The position numbers were made by a program, and so were the translations under genes. A DNA stretch of 64,000 bases from positions 62,001 to 126,000 of the forward strand of contig JAPYMA010000451.1 of assembly GCA_035041965.1 (NCBI GenBank), given 5' to 3'. Of this stretch, positions 12,701 through 24,151 are shown piece by piece (the stretch's first letter is position 1; every line of letters begins with the position of its first letter). The stretch is from Anisakis pegreffii. Taxonomy: Eukaryota; Nematoda; Chromadorea; Rhabditida; Anisakidae. Below the pieces are notes generated by a model, which was not told the origin of the DNA, made no database searches, and worked only from the letters and a program-made list of their open reading frames with translations.

Positions 12701-15700
12701 AAGATAGTGGAATATTGGATGAAATGAGATATAACTAATGGAAGGAGCGAAGAGATGGATAAATGAAATGAATACAGATAAATTCATAAGTAATCAATCA
12801 ATAGGTCAGTGCGTGAATGGCAAGAAAACAAAAGTGAACTGGTCAATCGATGCGCAAAAAAAGAACAAAATGCAATTCTGGAGTGAAATGAGTGTACGTA
12901 AATGAGCTGGTAAATGAATAATAATGTATGCAAACAAACCAGTTGCATTAGGAACTTGAGCAATATTTCTGCCATCAGCATAAACGAGATAAGAGTGAAT
13001 AGCGGCACGAGAAGGCGGTAACGGCTGCGTAGCGACCGGTGTCCAGGAGACAAGCAATGTGCCTGGCTGAGGACCCATTTCAACTTGCACATTTGCCGGA
13101 GGATCGGGAAGACCGACTGCAAAACGACAATATCCGATAATATACTGCACTCATCCAACATATCAAACTGTGAGCATTATTCTTCTTTTATATGGAGAAA
13201 TAAATATATGTTCAATTGCAGATAGCGAGGAAAGTTGAAGAGAAGAGCAATGTCTGTAGACTTATCGTTAGTGAAAAATGTTCGGTTTTGTTTCGAATGA
13301 AGATTGGACTTGTGAGGAAAATTCTCTGATGTAGTTGAGAATTGTGAAAAAAAACAACTGTTCAGTAGATTTTCATCACATGCTGTACTCTACGTATTGG
13401 TGCATTGAAATCTCATTCAACTTCGCCTTAATGCGATTACGAGAATCAAAAATTTAGTTAGTATTGTATTTATTCATCAAGTACACTTGTTTCTAAAGTT
13501 TTCCATATTACAGATGCTATGTTCAGTTGCTGTGATTTTCACCAACTTTAAGCATGTTCTTTCGATGCCATAACAGTCAGTTGTACCATTCTAAATTTGG
13601 CCACAGGGAGCAACTATTGGATTCCACAAATTTAACTAGGAATAATTGTAACTGCTCTTCAGTTGCAGAAACGCTTCCATTACCATCATTTTCAGATAGA
13701 GTCATCGGTTTTTAGCCGTCAAGCGATTGACATTCAACAGTTTTCAAATTCCAATTCAACAGTCATAAAAATGACTTGAAATAGAAGTTGGTTGAAGGAT
13801 CATCGAGAAAAATAATGCGTTTGATTCAGAGAAATCAAATACTTTTTGGAAGTGTTTTGAAGTCGACATATCGTTCGACAGGCCTCTGCTCTAGAACGGC
13901 CTTCGGATGCTTCGTCCTAACCGAAACACGATAAATCGTCGACGGAGAAAGACCATTTAATTGCGCCTTAAGAAAGATGCTGAATTAATTCACATTGAAG
14001 TTTGAATGAAGTTACATTGCATGAGATTTTAGCAAAAAACCTGTAACCCAGTGGTTTAACCAGAAGTAACACATTACAGCTAAACATTCATGAATCCTGT
14101 TGACTTTCGTTTTCAAATAATTATTGTATCATCCACGAAACTTTCGTTTCATGGATGATGCAATAATCATTTGAATAAAGAGACTGTTAATCGCTTGCCT
14201 GAAAGACAGTAGGAGGACATACGCCAACTTTTACCGCGTTGAGCAGAAGCACATGTTCAGCATTGCTATTACTCGGGTACCATGAGACACAAGCAGCAAC
14301 TGGACTAACTGACCATACACGAACATGCTGAGGTGCCACCGGAGCATCTGTAAACAGTCATTGCATCGACACTTGATCGTTTGATGGATGGATGTATGAA
14401 ATGATGCCATTCAAAAATGAAACAACCTTTGCCCAAAGCGATGGTACAAGCCGCATCTGGACTATGACCATTCTCTGTGACTGCTCTCACAGAAACATTG
14501 ACAGCTTTCGACAGGTCGACATCCTCGATCAGAGCCTTACACTTGAATGAGCCTGGCACCACAGCACGAACGATACCATCCGAACAAACATGGTACTGCG
14601 ATATGGGTGTTAGTGAATCGTCGGGTACAGACCACGACAACACAACGCTACGACTCATCTTCTTCTCAACCGTCAACTCGCGTGGGAAAGGCACTGAAAT
14701 TTTCAATCAGTACCACACGTTCTCTTATCGTTCATATCGTTGTTATTCCCACCTATAATCCAGATGTTGTTGTTGATTTTCATGGAAACAACTACTGACT
14801 GTTGCTGTTGTCGGTAATTTGATGCGAGAGAAAATCTTTGGATTGGTTTCTATGTGTACGTTGCAAACAATACAGAATAATAACAATGGAATGTTGCTGA
14901 TGAATAAATACAAACGTCTTGCTAGCACCAACATGATACTATTATGAGTGAAACGGTGAATCAGTTTTTCAGTCGATTAGAGCAAGAACAACGTTAATTA
15001 TTCGTTCTTATTGGATAGTAATTTGTTTAGATTAGAAACGAATCGAAAAAATAATTTTCACATCAAATTACTTCAAAAAGTGAATACACTCGATCGAAAA
15101 CCCTCGAAAAGCAACGGAATGAGAGTAAATCGAAGTTCTAAAATTCTAGTATTGACTTCAAGCATTCAATATTAACACTTAGTGAATTATTCCGAGGATA
15201 GTATATTGACGTTATTCATTTGGCGAAGAATCGTTTGATGAAACTGATTTTATACTCTGATAGTCACAGCTAATTGCATCCATTTACACCAAATCTGCGG
15301 ATCAAAATTGAGTGAATTTCCAGCGGTGCTGAGCTTAGAAAAGAACGAATTGCACAAGCATAATTCATTCCAGTGCAAACCAAGCAAGTGAATGGCTTTC
15401 AACTGAACATATCACTGCAGATCATCAAAAAGTCTTTTCCTTCATGTACAGTTCTTTTTGAGATCTATTTTGCATGCTTATTTGATTTTGCAATTAATTC
15501 AGTATCTCAGCGACACAACACTATTGTTTCTACATCGAAATTTGTCGCTATCAGATTGAAAGTTTCCAGTGTGTGAGGGCATCAATTTTAATGCATTGTT
15601 TGATTGAATAGATTAAAGGGGCACTTATTGATTAGAATAAGGTTTTATGGATGGTTTCTCGCTACAAAATAACCTCTCAAATCGTTAATGTTCGATTACT

Positions 15701-18700
15701 GAAGAGCTTAATTATTCAGATTCAACGTTGAAACCATCCGAGAGTCATATGCATTCCCTGCTGATACCGAACTTTGTAATTATCCCATTCATGCGTTTTA
15801 ATTGAGATCTCTTTTTGGATGAGGGATTGAATCTAAATAGGAAACATTTACATAAATAATTGTTGTAATTTGGTTGGATTGAGTGTTCAAAAGAGTTTCA
15901 AACGGCTTTCAAGCAGATTAACGAAGTCTCGCGAATACTCTTAGTGAGATAAGGAGAAAAGGCGAACAACAAAAACAAAGAGACGAAATAAGAGTGATCG
16001 AGAGATGCGTTATGGATGGTTGGTGTAGATGAATGATTTAAGGATGAAAGCGGTGCTGCAACAAAAAAGGATGCAATAGATGGATGCATATTTATTTAGA
16101 TAACTGCTATGTGATGCATTATGTTATAGTTTTAGTTAGAGAATTGCTTTAGCATTGCTTATTTCATGGCTTGATTCATTTGATTTAGAGCTTTTGTGCG
16201 TTGCGATGAGCTGCATTGCAATACCACAAACGATTCCAAAAACGATAACATAACCAATTTATAACCGCCTTAGAATCGAGCCTTTCAGGTGATTTGTTTG
16301 AATGATGCTACTGCTACTGCTGCACTAGCATCATCTTATTTCTCTAATACCATCCGACCATTTCACCGTATCATCAGTCTTCCACTAAGTACCAAACAAC
16401 GACCCTCTTCGGCGTTTAGCTACCGCACACTCACACGCACATATGTATGTAAATGGTCTACTTATTATTCTGCATGCTTCATACCTTATCACAGACAAAC
16501 TGAAAATATCTGCATTTATTTGTACATACATTTAGTACATGCGGAAATAAATTCCCAGTCATAATCGTATCCGATTCATTTATTAACCTTATCGTGGAGC
16601 AGTTGAAAAATGAACAAAACGTTACTCCAATTTTCTTGCTTCATTTTCTCACAATTGCACAAATTAAAGAGTCCCTTGAAAAACAGTTGAGCTCTGAGAG
16701 CTTACTAGTGAATTCTGAGAATGATACATTCCCATAAATTCCTCTCGATCTCTACCAGCTTTTATTCTAGGTCTGACATTACTCCATACAACTCCCTTGA
16801 TGATAGTGCATATTATGATTGGCATATATCGATTTCTTTTTTATTTTTATCAATTCCACAAAAAATGAAATTTGATTGAACTGTAATAGTTTATGCGAAC
16901 AAACAAAGGATGCACATGCACTCATGTTGACATTTACATACATAAATAATGCCTCTGCAACTATGTATCACGAACTAAAATATGCAAATTCACAATTCGT
17001 TTACGGAAAAGTAATCAACAATGAATGTGTAGTTCAATATTTATATGCGTATGTATGCTAATGAATTGTTGTGCAGTAAGCAGTAACCCGAGGGACGGTT
17101 GAAGTGCTCAGCATCGGATCTGTGCAATAACCATTACAAGACCATTTCTTATGCAGTTTATAATTTATCACGCTTCTCCTCTGCACATTCCGCTTTTTCA
17201 TGGATACACCGGCATCGTTGTATTGAAATTTTTCGTGCTGCAGAAACGACATCCAGTTTACATTTACGATGTGCAGCAGTGCTCAAAAACACTTCTGCAC
17301 GATTACAATTTGCTTTATCGAAAAGTCTATGGCACCGAGATTCAAACCAACTTACTTACAGCGTAGATTATGAGGCTCTCGAGCATGCATGAAACACTTC
17401 AATTATTGAATGAACGCTACTTTAAAGCGATCAAGTGATCGGTCACTACTCATATAGACTCACGTGAATAATTTACTAGCATCGAGAGAGTATTTTCGTA
17501 GAACAATGCAAAAGTAGCGAACGAAGAAGCGCCATGCAATATGATAATGTTATCTGAAGTGTGAAGTGCGACTGCAAAATGTAAATGACACGATTGAATG
17601 CGAATTAATAGAAACGATGATCAATGAATAGTAATACGGCAACAACACAACTTAAATATGTAAATTGTTAGATTTGCATTCGCCAAACGACTCGACGGCG
17701 AAACATCGCAAATACTTTTATCATGCTTCATCCATATGAAGTAGTCGCCTATTTCCTTCGTATTATCTCTTCACACCAAACAATTCAACTATCCACTTTC
17801 AACACCTTATCTCATCAACAATCTATTCGACCGAGCGGCTTCGAGAACATTCAGCTTTCATTCATAAAAACTACACCGTTCAATTGAAATGAAAAATAAC
17901 ATTTGTTTTTATGGTGAATATAACTCATAAGCATGCATCCCAACGAAATTTTGCCACTAGCCGCAATAAAATGCGGCATTGATACCAGCAGCAACAAGAG
18001 AGTGGTATGATGGCGGCGGATAAGGAGTAATGAAGATTATTGCATAGTCATTTTAATGATATCTGCTACATATTGTTTAATGATGATTATTCGTAGTACA
18101 GTTTTGAGTCACAAAGATTTCCGGTATTCAATGCTTTTTTTTGAGAAGCAAATTAAGATTTTGTTAAGAATTCGCAGACTTCAAATCGCAATTCTTATTG
18201 CTTTCAAATTTCTGATCATTTCATCATTCACGTTCAGTGGTGAACAACACCTAGTATGTAATCAGAATAGCAGTCAGCTTTCAACAGAGTGTCTTGCCAC
18301 AGTTACCTCTTCCCTATTTTCCAACTACCTAGCAACGAGTCGCATTTGAGGTTCAGTCAACGAAATTAGTTCACATTCGATTGAATGTTTGCAAATACGA
18401 ACACGCTGAAATTAAGCAGCCAATTTCTCATACGAGCATCTGTAAACTGTACTATGACGAAAACGGTGCAAAAATTTTTTGAATACGTCAAATGCTATCT
18501 ATGGAGTGGAATTTTGCTACTACTCAGCAGTTTCCTTTTAGTTGTCAATGTGTTGTTCCAATAATGTTATTCCAACATCTTCGGCTATTGCAGCTACAAT
18601 TTTGCACAACGTTTCCGCTCGATAGCAGAACAAATTAAGAAGACGTACGTGTAAACTTGAGTTTTTTTTTTGGTCACTGATGGTAAGGCTCAGCATTCGT

Positions 18701-21220
18701 AGAATATTACTGCAGAATCTGAGAAAAAAATGTAAATCTTGCATCGTTGGTTCAACTAAATAAGTGAATCGGAAAATGAGTAAAGTATTCATAAGGAACA
18801 AATTTCCTGCGAATTTTCCACGATCATGAGGAAAGTAGGGAAGAGGAAGAGCAGAAAATTGTTATCAAATCTACATCTAAGAATGTGAGATTGAATGAAG
18901 CGTAATAACACTCCAAACGAACAACATCATCTCGCTGCATTGATCGGTAGTATCAAATCCGCACAGGAAATCTTCAGATCATTACAAAAATGCAGAATTT
19001 TATCTTTGTCAGTTCAACCATTTTAGGATTACGAGTTCATCGAACTACTTAATGAAACACATAATTTGGTTGCATTTTTGTGAATTATTCGCAGGTGTAG
19101 CTCGTCATATTTTTGAACTGCTCCAAGATTACCATCATTTTCATCTTGATCACTATTACCATATCTTTCTGTGTTTCTCCTTAAAACCCACCAAATAACT
19201 CAGTCAAAGTGAAGGAGATGAATTAAGCAGTCGATAAAATTGGTGAATTCAGTCCCATTTTTTTCCATAGGTGAAGGAGAAAACCACACCAAATTAAAGA
19301 GAACGTAAATGTGAACGAAAAACTGATGGTTTTTTTTTCACAAAATAAACTGAAGATGAACTTCAGAAAAAAAGAGCCAAAGAGAAAATGAACCGAAGGT
19401 CACACCAAAGGTCATCAATTCATTTTCAAGCGAAAGATTATTTATAATTTTTTGTTAGTTGAGGAATTGAAGTGAATTCATCCTTTTAAAATAATTCATT
19501 AATTATGATATTCCCTAACTGAATTCGCTCTCTAGGCAAACGATGAAGAGATTGATAATTGACAAATGGTAGTGAATGTCACAAATTCTCTGACCTTATA
19601 TGGCACAGAAACGGTTTACAGGAGGATGATAAGCCAATGCATCTTGAATTTGTTCTGTATGTATGGACGTACATCAGCGAAATTAAAGAGGTTTGTGTAG
19701 CAACCGAAGCTTAAGCAACAGCATAAGCGTAAGGCGAAACGAGTTTTCTGATAACCGAATTGCGGTATTTTGAAAATTGTTTTTGCAGACAGTGAACTTC
19801 GGACTCAACGGATATCGATCGAAAATGCTGACAAAATTAATGTTTTCCAGAGATTCTCGCTCTTGATTCATACGTTTTTACTGTATATGACCATTCGCCT
19901 AATTTTTAACCATTTTTGAAGGATTTCAATGTGACAAACGATTAAGAGATTGATAGGCTGATCAATACATAACTTTCACATTAACGGATTTTAACAAATA
20001 AAGAGCGTAGTTCGAACAATATGGTGCAACTACGAATCTACTCGTAACATATTCCACCTCAAAACCGCTAGTTACTTCAAAACGTTCACAAAAATTTCAA
20101 CAGAATGGCTTCCAGTGATGCAATACCACAATAATTCGAACAGTGGCATAATTCGCTTATGGCTTAGAGTGATTAAATGCATCTATCTTACGAAAACCTG
20201 AACATCGAGCAGGCATGGCCCAATTGGAGAAGTGATTACATTCCCAAGCAAGCATGGTACAGTACGTTGAAATGAGTTATACTCGATTTGTTCACAACAT
20301 GATCGCTAAGTTTATAAACGTAAGAGAATCTTAAAATGATGTTTAGGCAACTTATGAGAGGTTCGATAGAATTGGAAGAAAACTGAATGATCTGAATAGC
20401 TGAACGTATGGGCAAACAAAATCATGAATCATCTCAAAAAGATGGAGAACCAACCACGTGGAGTGTCTGTTTGTTTGATTTCTTGCACAGTAACTTTAGC
20501 GACGTCAACAGGCGGATAGGGGCACACAGAATCAGGCAGTGGCTGATAGGTGTTATCAGTGATCGAGAAATCATGCTGAATTTGTGTCAGGTGTGTTGGT
20601 ACATTGAGTGGAAAGGATGGTGACGGTGCACGTGAGCTATTCATTAATAGCTGCTGCTCATTGACACGTTCAACATAATTGGATGGTACCAAGCCAGTTT
20701 GACCATCCAGTGTTTCACCGTGGTAGAACTGATCCTCATCCATTTCACCATGCACCAAAACATAATCACCCGCTTGGAGCGGTAGTTCCAGTTGAGGGTT
20801 GTCGTTCGGTGAATCTCGAATAGGAATATATTGGAATAAAGCACGGAATAGGCGAGTGGATGGTCGTTGTCTTAATGCTAATAGAAGTGTATCAGAAATA
20901 GTATGGTGAATACTTGACTGCGGCTGTTCGGACTGCTGTAATAACGATAGAGCTGGTGTTATTGAGATGATGGATGGTTGTGATGACTGGATTGTCTGAC
21001 CGAGAATGATGCATGGAGATTGGGTTGAATTCGTGTTGAGTTGGGTTTGTTGTTGTGGGGGAGAGGAGGTGGAAGGTTGTGGGTTATTGATCTGTGATGT
21101 TGACGGGGCTGAAGATGCGGTGACTCCAGCATTCAACGAGGACGTTGCCGGAGCTGGGCCACTTGCAGCACAGCTAGCGCTGTATGCTAACGGCATGACG
21201 TTGCCGGCACGGCACCGCGC
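3473..21220 (-). CDS. rimb-1: RIM-binding protein (active-zone scaffold), partial, 7 exons
   Basis: RIM-binding proteins link RIM and voltage-gated calcium channels at presynaptic active zones through SH3 and fibronectin III domains. Seen in order on the minus strand: SH3-I (20455-21196), FN3-1 (14427-14693), FN3-2 split over 14199-14347 and 13843-13966, FN3-3 split over 12940-13116 and 3931-4353, then a linker exon (3473-3786). Exon phases match at every junction, giving about 730 codons in the window. Family-specific strings include DEDQFYHGE, GLVPSNYVERV, DAACTIALGK and a TREG...SDSNV...RVPR run closing FN3-3. The SH3-II/III domains expected at the C-terminus are not found and should lie beyond base 1. 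The 5' end is unresolved: the frame is closed at 21221-21223 just above the SH3 exon. Introns of 5.8 and 8.6 kb hold repeats. Domain order makes the assignment secure; exact exon ends are inferred from consensus sites. Confidence 0.93.
3931..4353 (-). CDS. rimb-1: rimb-1 exon: end of FN3-3 plus low-complexity linker
   Basis: Acceptor AATTTTGCAG, donor TTCAAG/GTTTCG. The first 40 residues complete FN3-3 (DHVLLRLADFADD, then FITVRTRTREGAVSSDSNV and RVPR). About 100 residues follow, dominated by Ala, Pro, Thr, Ser, Leu and Met with no recognisable domain, matching the variable disordered linker between FN3-3 and SH3-II in this family. Base composition is clearly richer in G+C than the surrounding introns. 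Confidence 0.9.
5061..5327 (-). CDS. orphan coding-like frame in rimb-1 intron
   Basis: A minus frame inside the 8.6 kb FN3-3 intron reads YSLRIGAIEQWGILLDATKQ and FFGSRDGWKACESNGKKAFH. It looks protein-like but has no clear acceptor and donor pair, so it is not added to rimb-1. Confidence 0.25.
   Translation of the reverse strand: MCREHFTSVPLFNYRLINNAHFSVGYSLRIGAIEQWGILLDATKQFFGSRDGWKACESNGKKAFHSLQADKLYDRSNRHYLKFRLLNI
10561..10623. repeat. three tandem copies of a 21-base unit
   Basis: CAGGGTTTTCATTCTTTTTAA units start at 10561, 10582 and 10603, with one or two substitutions between copies. Confidence 0.8.
11345..11690. repeat. GGAGCCGAAAATTG-rich dispersed repeat, copy B
   Basis: About a dozen irregular copies of GGAGCC(A/G)(A/T)AA and GAAGCTG-type words, with ATTGAAAAATGCCGAGC matching copy A. 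Purine-rich on the plus strand. One frame is open by chance because of the repeat's bias. Confidence 0.6.
12940..13116 (-). CDS. rimb-1: rimb-1 exon: fibronectin III domain 3, first half
   Basis: Acceptor GTTTTGCAG, donor ACTG/GTTTGT, both in phase with their neighbours. It encodes GLPDPPANVQVEMGPQPGT, LLVSWTPV and IHSYLVYADGRNIAQVP. The YADG motif and the Pro-rich opening are characteristic of the third FN3 domain of RIM-BPs. The domain is completed 8.6 kb downstream by the exon at 4353. Confidence 0.9.
13843..13966 (-). CDS. rimb-1: rimb-1 exon: fibronectin III domain 2, second half
   Basis: Acceptor TTTCTTAAG, then AQLNGLSPSTIYRVSVRTK, HPKAVLEQRPVE and RYVDFKTLPK. The RTKHPKAVLEQRPVE run is a hallmark of RIM-BP FN3-2. 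The donor is AAAAA/GTATTT, leaving one base. An alternative acceptor (TTCAG, 10 bases earlier) gives a phase that does not fit the preceding exon, so it was not chosen. Confidence 0.88.
14112..14175. repeat. 30-base-arm hairpin in rimb-1 intron
   Basis: TTCAAATAATTATTGTATCA (14112 on) pairs with a right arm ending at 14175; there are three mismatches in 30 and a four-base loop. It lies just 24 bases from the GC donor of the FN3-2 exon, within the same intron. Confidence 0.7.
14199..14347 (-). CDS. rimb-1: rimb-1 exon: fibronectin III domain 2, first half
   Basis: This exon has no methionine and is short. After a TTTACAG acceptor it reads APVAPQHVRVWSVSPVAAC then VSWYPSNSNAEHVLLLNAVK, the N-terminal half of RIM-BP FN3-2. 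The frame runs through VGVCPPTVFQ to CAG followed by GCAAGC, so the best donor is a GC donor (bases 14197-14198). Using it keeps the phase (0) and joins directly to the second half of the domain at 13966. Confidence 0.87.
14427..14693 (-). CDS. rimb-1: rimb-1 exon: fibronectin III domain 1
   Basis: The exon follows a clear AAATTTCAG acceptor and ends before GTTGTT. It encodes one whole FN3 domain opening with PFPRELTVEK, with the core Trp in VVLSWSVPDD and closing with VRAVTENGHSPDAACTIALGK, the last part being close to the same segment of vertebrate and fly RIM-BPs. It begins with two bases completing a codon and leaves one base, matching the exons on both sides. Confidence 0.92.
14694..20454. 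other. 5.8 kb rimb-1 intron
   Basis: Between SH3-I and FN3-1. AT-rich, no repeat family or convincing exon seen; the 97-codon plus frame at 18056 has hydrophobic low-information content and was not called. Confidence 0.65.
20455..21196 (-). CDS. rimb-1: rimb-1 exon: Ser/Pro/Thr-rich segment plus SH3-I domain
   Basis: About 120 residues of low-complexity Ser/Thr/Pro/Gln sequence precede an SH3 domain with the ALFQY, DYVLVHGEMDEDQFYHGE and GLVPSNYVERV blocks. The run SPNDNPQLELPL between them is the insertion typical of RIM-BP SH3-I rather than of generic SH3 domains. The exon ends at one of two phase-equivalent donors (after 20455 or 20458), both leaving one base for the FN3-1 exon. The 5' limit is uncertain: an ATG is at 21194-21196 and the frame is open only to 21220, so this is either an alternative first exon or follows an acceptor in 21197-21220. 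Confidence 0.9.
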
Positions 21221-21222
21221 TC

Positions 21223-21359
21223 ATACTACAGTTCCCTCCTCTAGTGTGCACCACACCAGATCCTTGGTGCGACACTAAATCCAATATTGCGTCTTCTCTG
21301 AATAGTGTGCTTGGTTGTGATTCAAGTAATCTCAACAGCGATACTTTATGGAATAACAA
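21223..21359 (-). CDS. coding-like block abutting the rimb-1 SH3 exon
   Basis: One frame reads KVSLLRLLESQPSTLFREDA then ILDLVSHQGSGVVHTRGG. It looks like genuine rimb-1 coding sequence directly upstream of SH3-I, but it is in a different frame from the SH3 exon. Only an intron of about 40 bases or an indel would connect them. Confidence 0.35.
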
Positions 21360-21471
21360 CGTTTCGATGATAATTCCAGTGCTGCTAATTGTATGAATTT
21401 TTTGTTGATGAATAACAAGACATTTATTGATAATATTTTAATATCAGGCGTATGATTAGTGCTGCTAGAGA

Positions 21472-21513
21472 AGTAGTTGTAGTAGTAGTAGTAGTAGTGG
21501 TAGTAGTAGTGGA
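21472..21513. repeat. (GTA)n microsatellite
   Basis: About 13 GTA-type triplets with two interruptions. Translation of this run gives a meaningless polyvaline or polytyrosine. Confidence 0.9.
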
Positions 21514-21819
21514 AGCAATATACCCGATTCGCCTCAGGCTCTGCCAAATACGCACATTGTCGATGCAATCCAATCGATCTCTTCTGCTTTCGGCTACGAC
21601 CTATGCAAGCAAGAATTATCTCGTTCTTCACTTCACTCTCCGCAATTCACCGCCTCCTCGACTATATAGAAAGCTTTGCTTGTTTCAGCATGTATACGCC
21701 TTAACTCAACAAGCTCACTTCATATATTGCTCATGCATGTGTATGCCTTTTATTCTTCAGATGATGGCTTTCAGGCAGTCAGCCAGCCGGCTGTCGCAAG
21801 AGCACTGGTTGTTATGCTA

Positions 21820-21850
21820 GTGAGTGTGTGTGTGTATGTGTGTGTATGCA
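21820..21850. repeat. (TG)n microsatellite
   Basis: Interrupted TG dinucleotide run with TATG breaks. Confidence 0.85.
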
Positions 21851-22403
21851 TCCACACATCGATTTCCCATAGCCAGAAGAAAAGAAATAAATGAAGGGAA
21901 GAGAAAAGAGAATCGGAAAAAATGAGTGGGGGGATATTATGTTTGAATGATGAACGAGATATAGATAAAGTATATACGAAGATGCTAACATCAAATCAAG
22001 GGGTCGTATTCAATATTTGACCGAGAATTGATTCAAGCATTCCATTCTTCGAGCACAGCCTTGCTGTTGGACATAGTGATTGCGTTATCTCATTCCTAAA
22101 CAGACCTATCAAGAACAATCGAATCCTCTCACTAAAATAGATTATTCTATTATATTATTTCCTCTGTTTTTACAATGACGCTTCTTAACGCTTTTTTTAC
22201 CTCAACTTCAACGTGCATGGGGCTGTGCAGAAAAGACAACTGTTGAGATACCGCCTCATTCTGGTTGATGTTCATTGGAAATTACTCCATATAAAATTTG
22301 AGCCAAAATAATCGCACCCAGAGCTGATGTGACCGCTCGAAGTTTTCAGCACAGCAATAAATCGAGCATTCTTCCCTGCTACCGAATTTTCCTTTTTTTT
22401 CTG

Positions 22404-22507
22404 CGGCTTGCAGAGCACCGGGTAAAATGATTTCGTTCATCATAGGAAAACTTCTCTCGATATATGGCAGCAACCGAATCACAACACCTCGAGCAACATG
22501 CGCTACT
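22404..22507 (-). CDS. candidate exon upstream of rimb-1 SH3-I
   Basis: The minus strand reads RVAHVARGVVIRLLPYIERS, FPMMNEIILPGALQAAEKK with an acceptor-like TATGCTGATAAG before it. Same strand as rimb-1 and 1.2 kb upstream of the SH3 exon. No domain and no firm donor. Confidence 0.25.
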
Positions 22508-23287
22508 CGATCTTATCAGCATAACAATAAGCGGTTGTGGGAATCGAGTGTTCCTCCTCATTGCTTGTTGTTTGTTTTTTTGGATTGTTATACCCGATGT
22601 TCGACATCCAAGGAAGTGATGATTCTTCACTATTCGAAAAAAAAAGAGTCGCTGTAAAAGTTCAGTCAAAATATTACAAGTGGACTTAGGAACCCTTCCT
22701 TGAAAATAGCGTTTGTCATGAATAATTACGAACAGCTGATCCCCATGCGTCAGTTACTTTTTTGAACGGGACACTTCCCAGGAGATTTACAGAATATTTT
22801 AAATGAGATAATAATCAGATTCATCGCTCCATGAACGCTGCGATATAAAAGTACTGCATAAGAGGTCATTGGGGGCATGCTTCGATTTTATTATTTGTGG
22901 TCAGTGCTTTCTAGAGATTTTTAAACAGACATGAAACACTTCAAACTTGTAAAGCAAAAATCAGAGAGAAAAATGCAAAAATGTAAACAGCGAGAATAAA
23001 CGATAGGTGGTAATACGCGTTTACTGCTGTAATGATACATGCAAGCAGCTCGGGCAACTCGCAATTCACTTGAGCTGCAACGACATTTTACATACAGCTT
23101 TCCTGCATTCAGAGTCGTAAGAATATCGAAAAATCAAGCAACAACGAGGGATGCCTAATTATTTGGGTAAGTTTATTAGGAAAAAATTTTCTCTACTGCT
23201 TTTGCAACACCGTAATATTACGTGCTCTTGACTATTCGTTTCTTTACTCACATTGAAATGCATGTGATGTTTAGAGGAATCTGAGTA

Positions 23288-23327
23288 AATCTGCATCATT
23301 CACTTCCCGAAGTGAATGATGCAGATT
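23288..23327. repeat. perfect 19-base hairpin
   Basis: AATCTGCATCATTCACTTC, two bases, then its exact complement. Flanking bases continue to pair with one mismatch. The minimal loop suggests a palindrome generated at a break or a MITE tip. Confidence 0.75.
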
Positions 23328-23370
23328 CACGCAAATCTTTTCTATTATTTTGATCACGTTCAGTGATTAA

Positions 23371-24151
23371 ATGTATGACTTCGAGAGTGCACTATATTCC
23401 TTCCGCTGGACTCGCATAACATCAAATCTGACCATTACGTCAATTTTGGCTGATGCAAAGAAAGAGACACCAATGCTAATGGATGTTGCTCACTTTCATG
23501 ATGTGGTCATGAGCATTCGCGAACAAAAGTTGAATTATCGAAGACAATCGCTCAATTTCACTGAATTGTGTGTTCCGTGCAATTTCAATATCTGTATTCA
23601 TTGAATATTTGTTTTTGGAGCGTTAAATTAGCATGCAGAAAGCTTTATTCATATTAAATGAAATCCGTATCAATGCAGAATGGTTTCGATCTGGCTGATT
23701 TTGTCGACATCATGTACTGACACTGAAACAGATAGCTAGAAAAGTTCATCTAAAACAAGCCGCAATGGCAGTGCTTTCAAACGTATTCAAAATGAAATAG
23801 TTGATTATGCACGATAATATTTAGGGCAAAAAACTCATCGAAGTGAAGGAAAATGGGATAGCCTCTATGTTCGGATCAAGCTTTTTCGATCCGTTAATAT
23901 CCCTGAACTATTCCGAATCCGCATAGTTGAAACTTCGTCATATGATGAAACCAGAACAGAGTGAGCATATTTCCACACTCCCACAGATGAATTCGGATCC
24001 AGTGGGTGGAGATGTGAAAGTTTTTGCACTTGCAAACGAAATTTCAGTGAAATTAGTCTTCGCAACCGCATTTCAATTTTATCTCTGTGGCATGAAATCG
24101 ATTTTCAAAGACAAAATAACCGAAATGTGTTCCAAACTCATTTATTTCTAA
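23371..24151 (+). other. two neighbouring plus-strand open frames, unassigned
   Basis: Frames 23371-23604 (SALYSFRWTRITSNLTITSI, then ADAKKETPMLMDVAHFHDVV) and 23927-24151 (MNSDPVGGDVKVFALANEIS, VKLVFATAFQFYLCGMKS) have protein-like composition and lie opposite the rimb-1 strand. They share no recognised domain, and splicing between them cannot be shown. Confidence 0.22.

Larger units (their letters stand above)
4354..12939. other. 8.6 kb rimb-1 intron
   Basis: Splits FN3-3. Apart from the frame at 5061-5327, the 21-base tandem repeat and GGAGCC copy B, I see only AT-rich sequence with short chance frames. Confidence 0.7.

Noticed and set aside
12784..13161. 125-codon minus frame over the FN3-3 exon
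   Set aside because: Wrong frame; the FN3 frame of the same strand fits the family and the splice phases.
21452..21535. Open frame with polyvaline from the (GTA)n run
   Set aside because: It is a microsatellite translated by chance.
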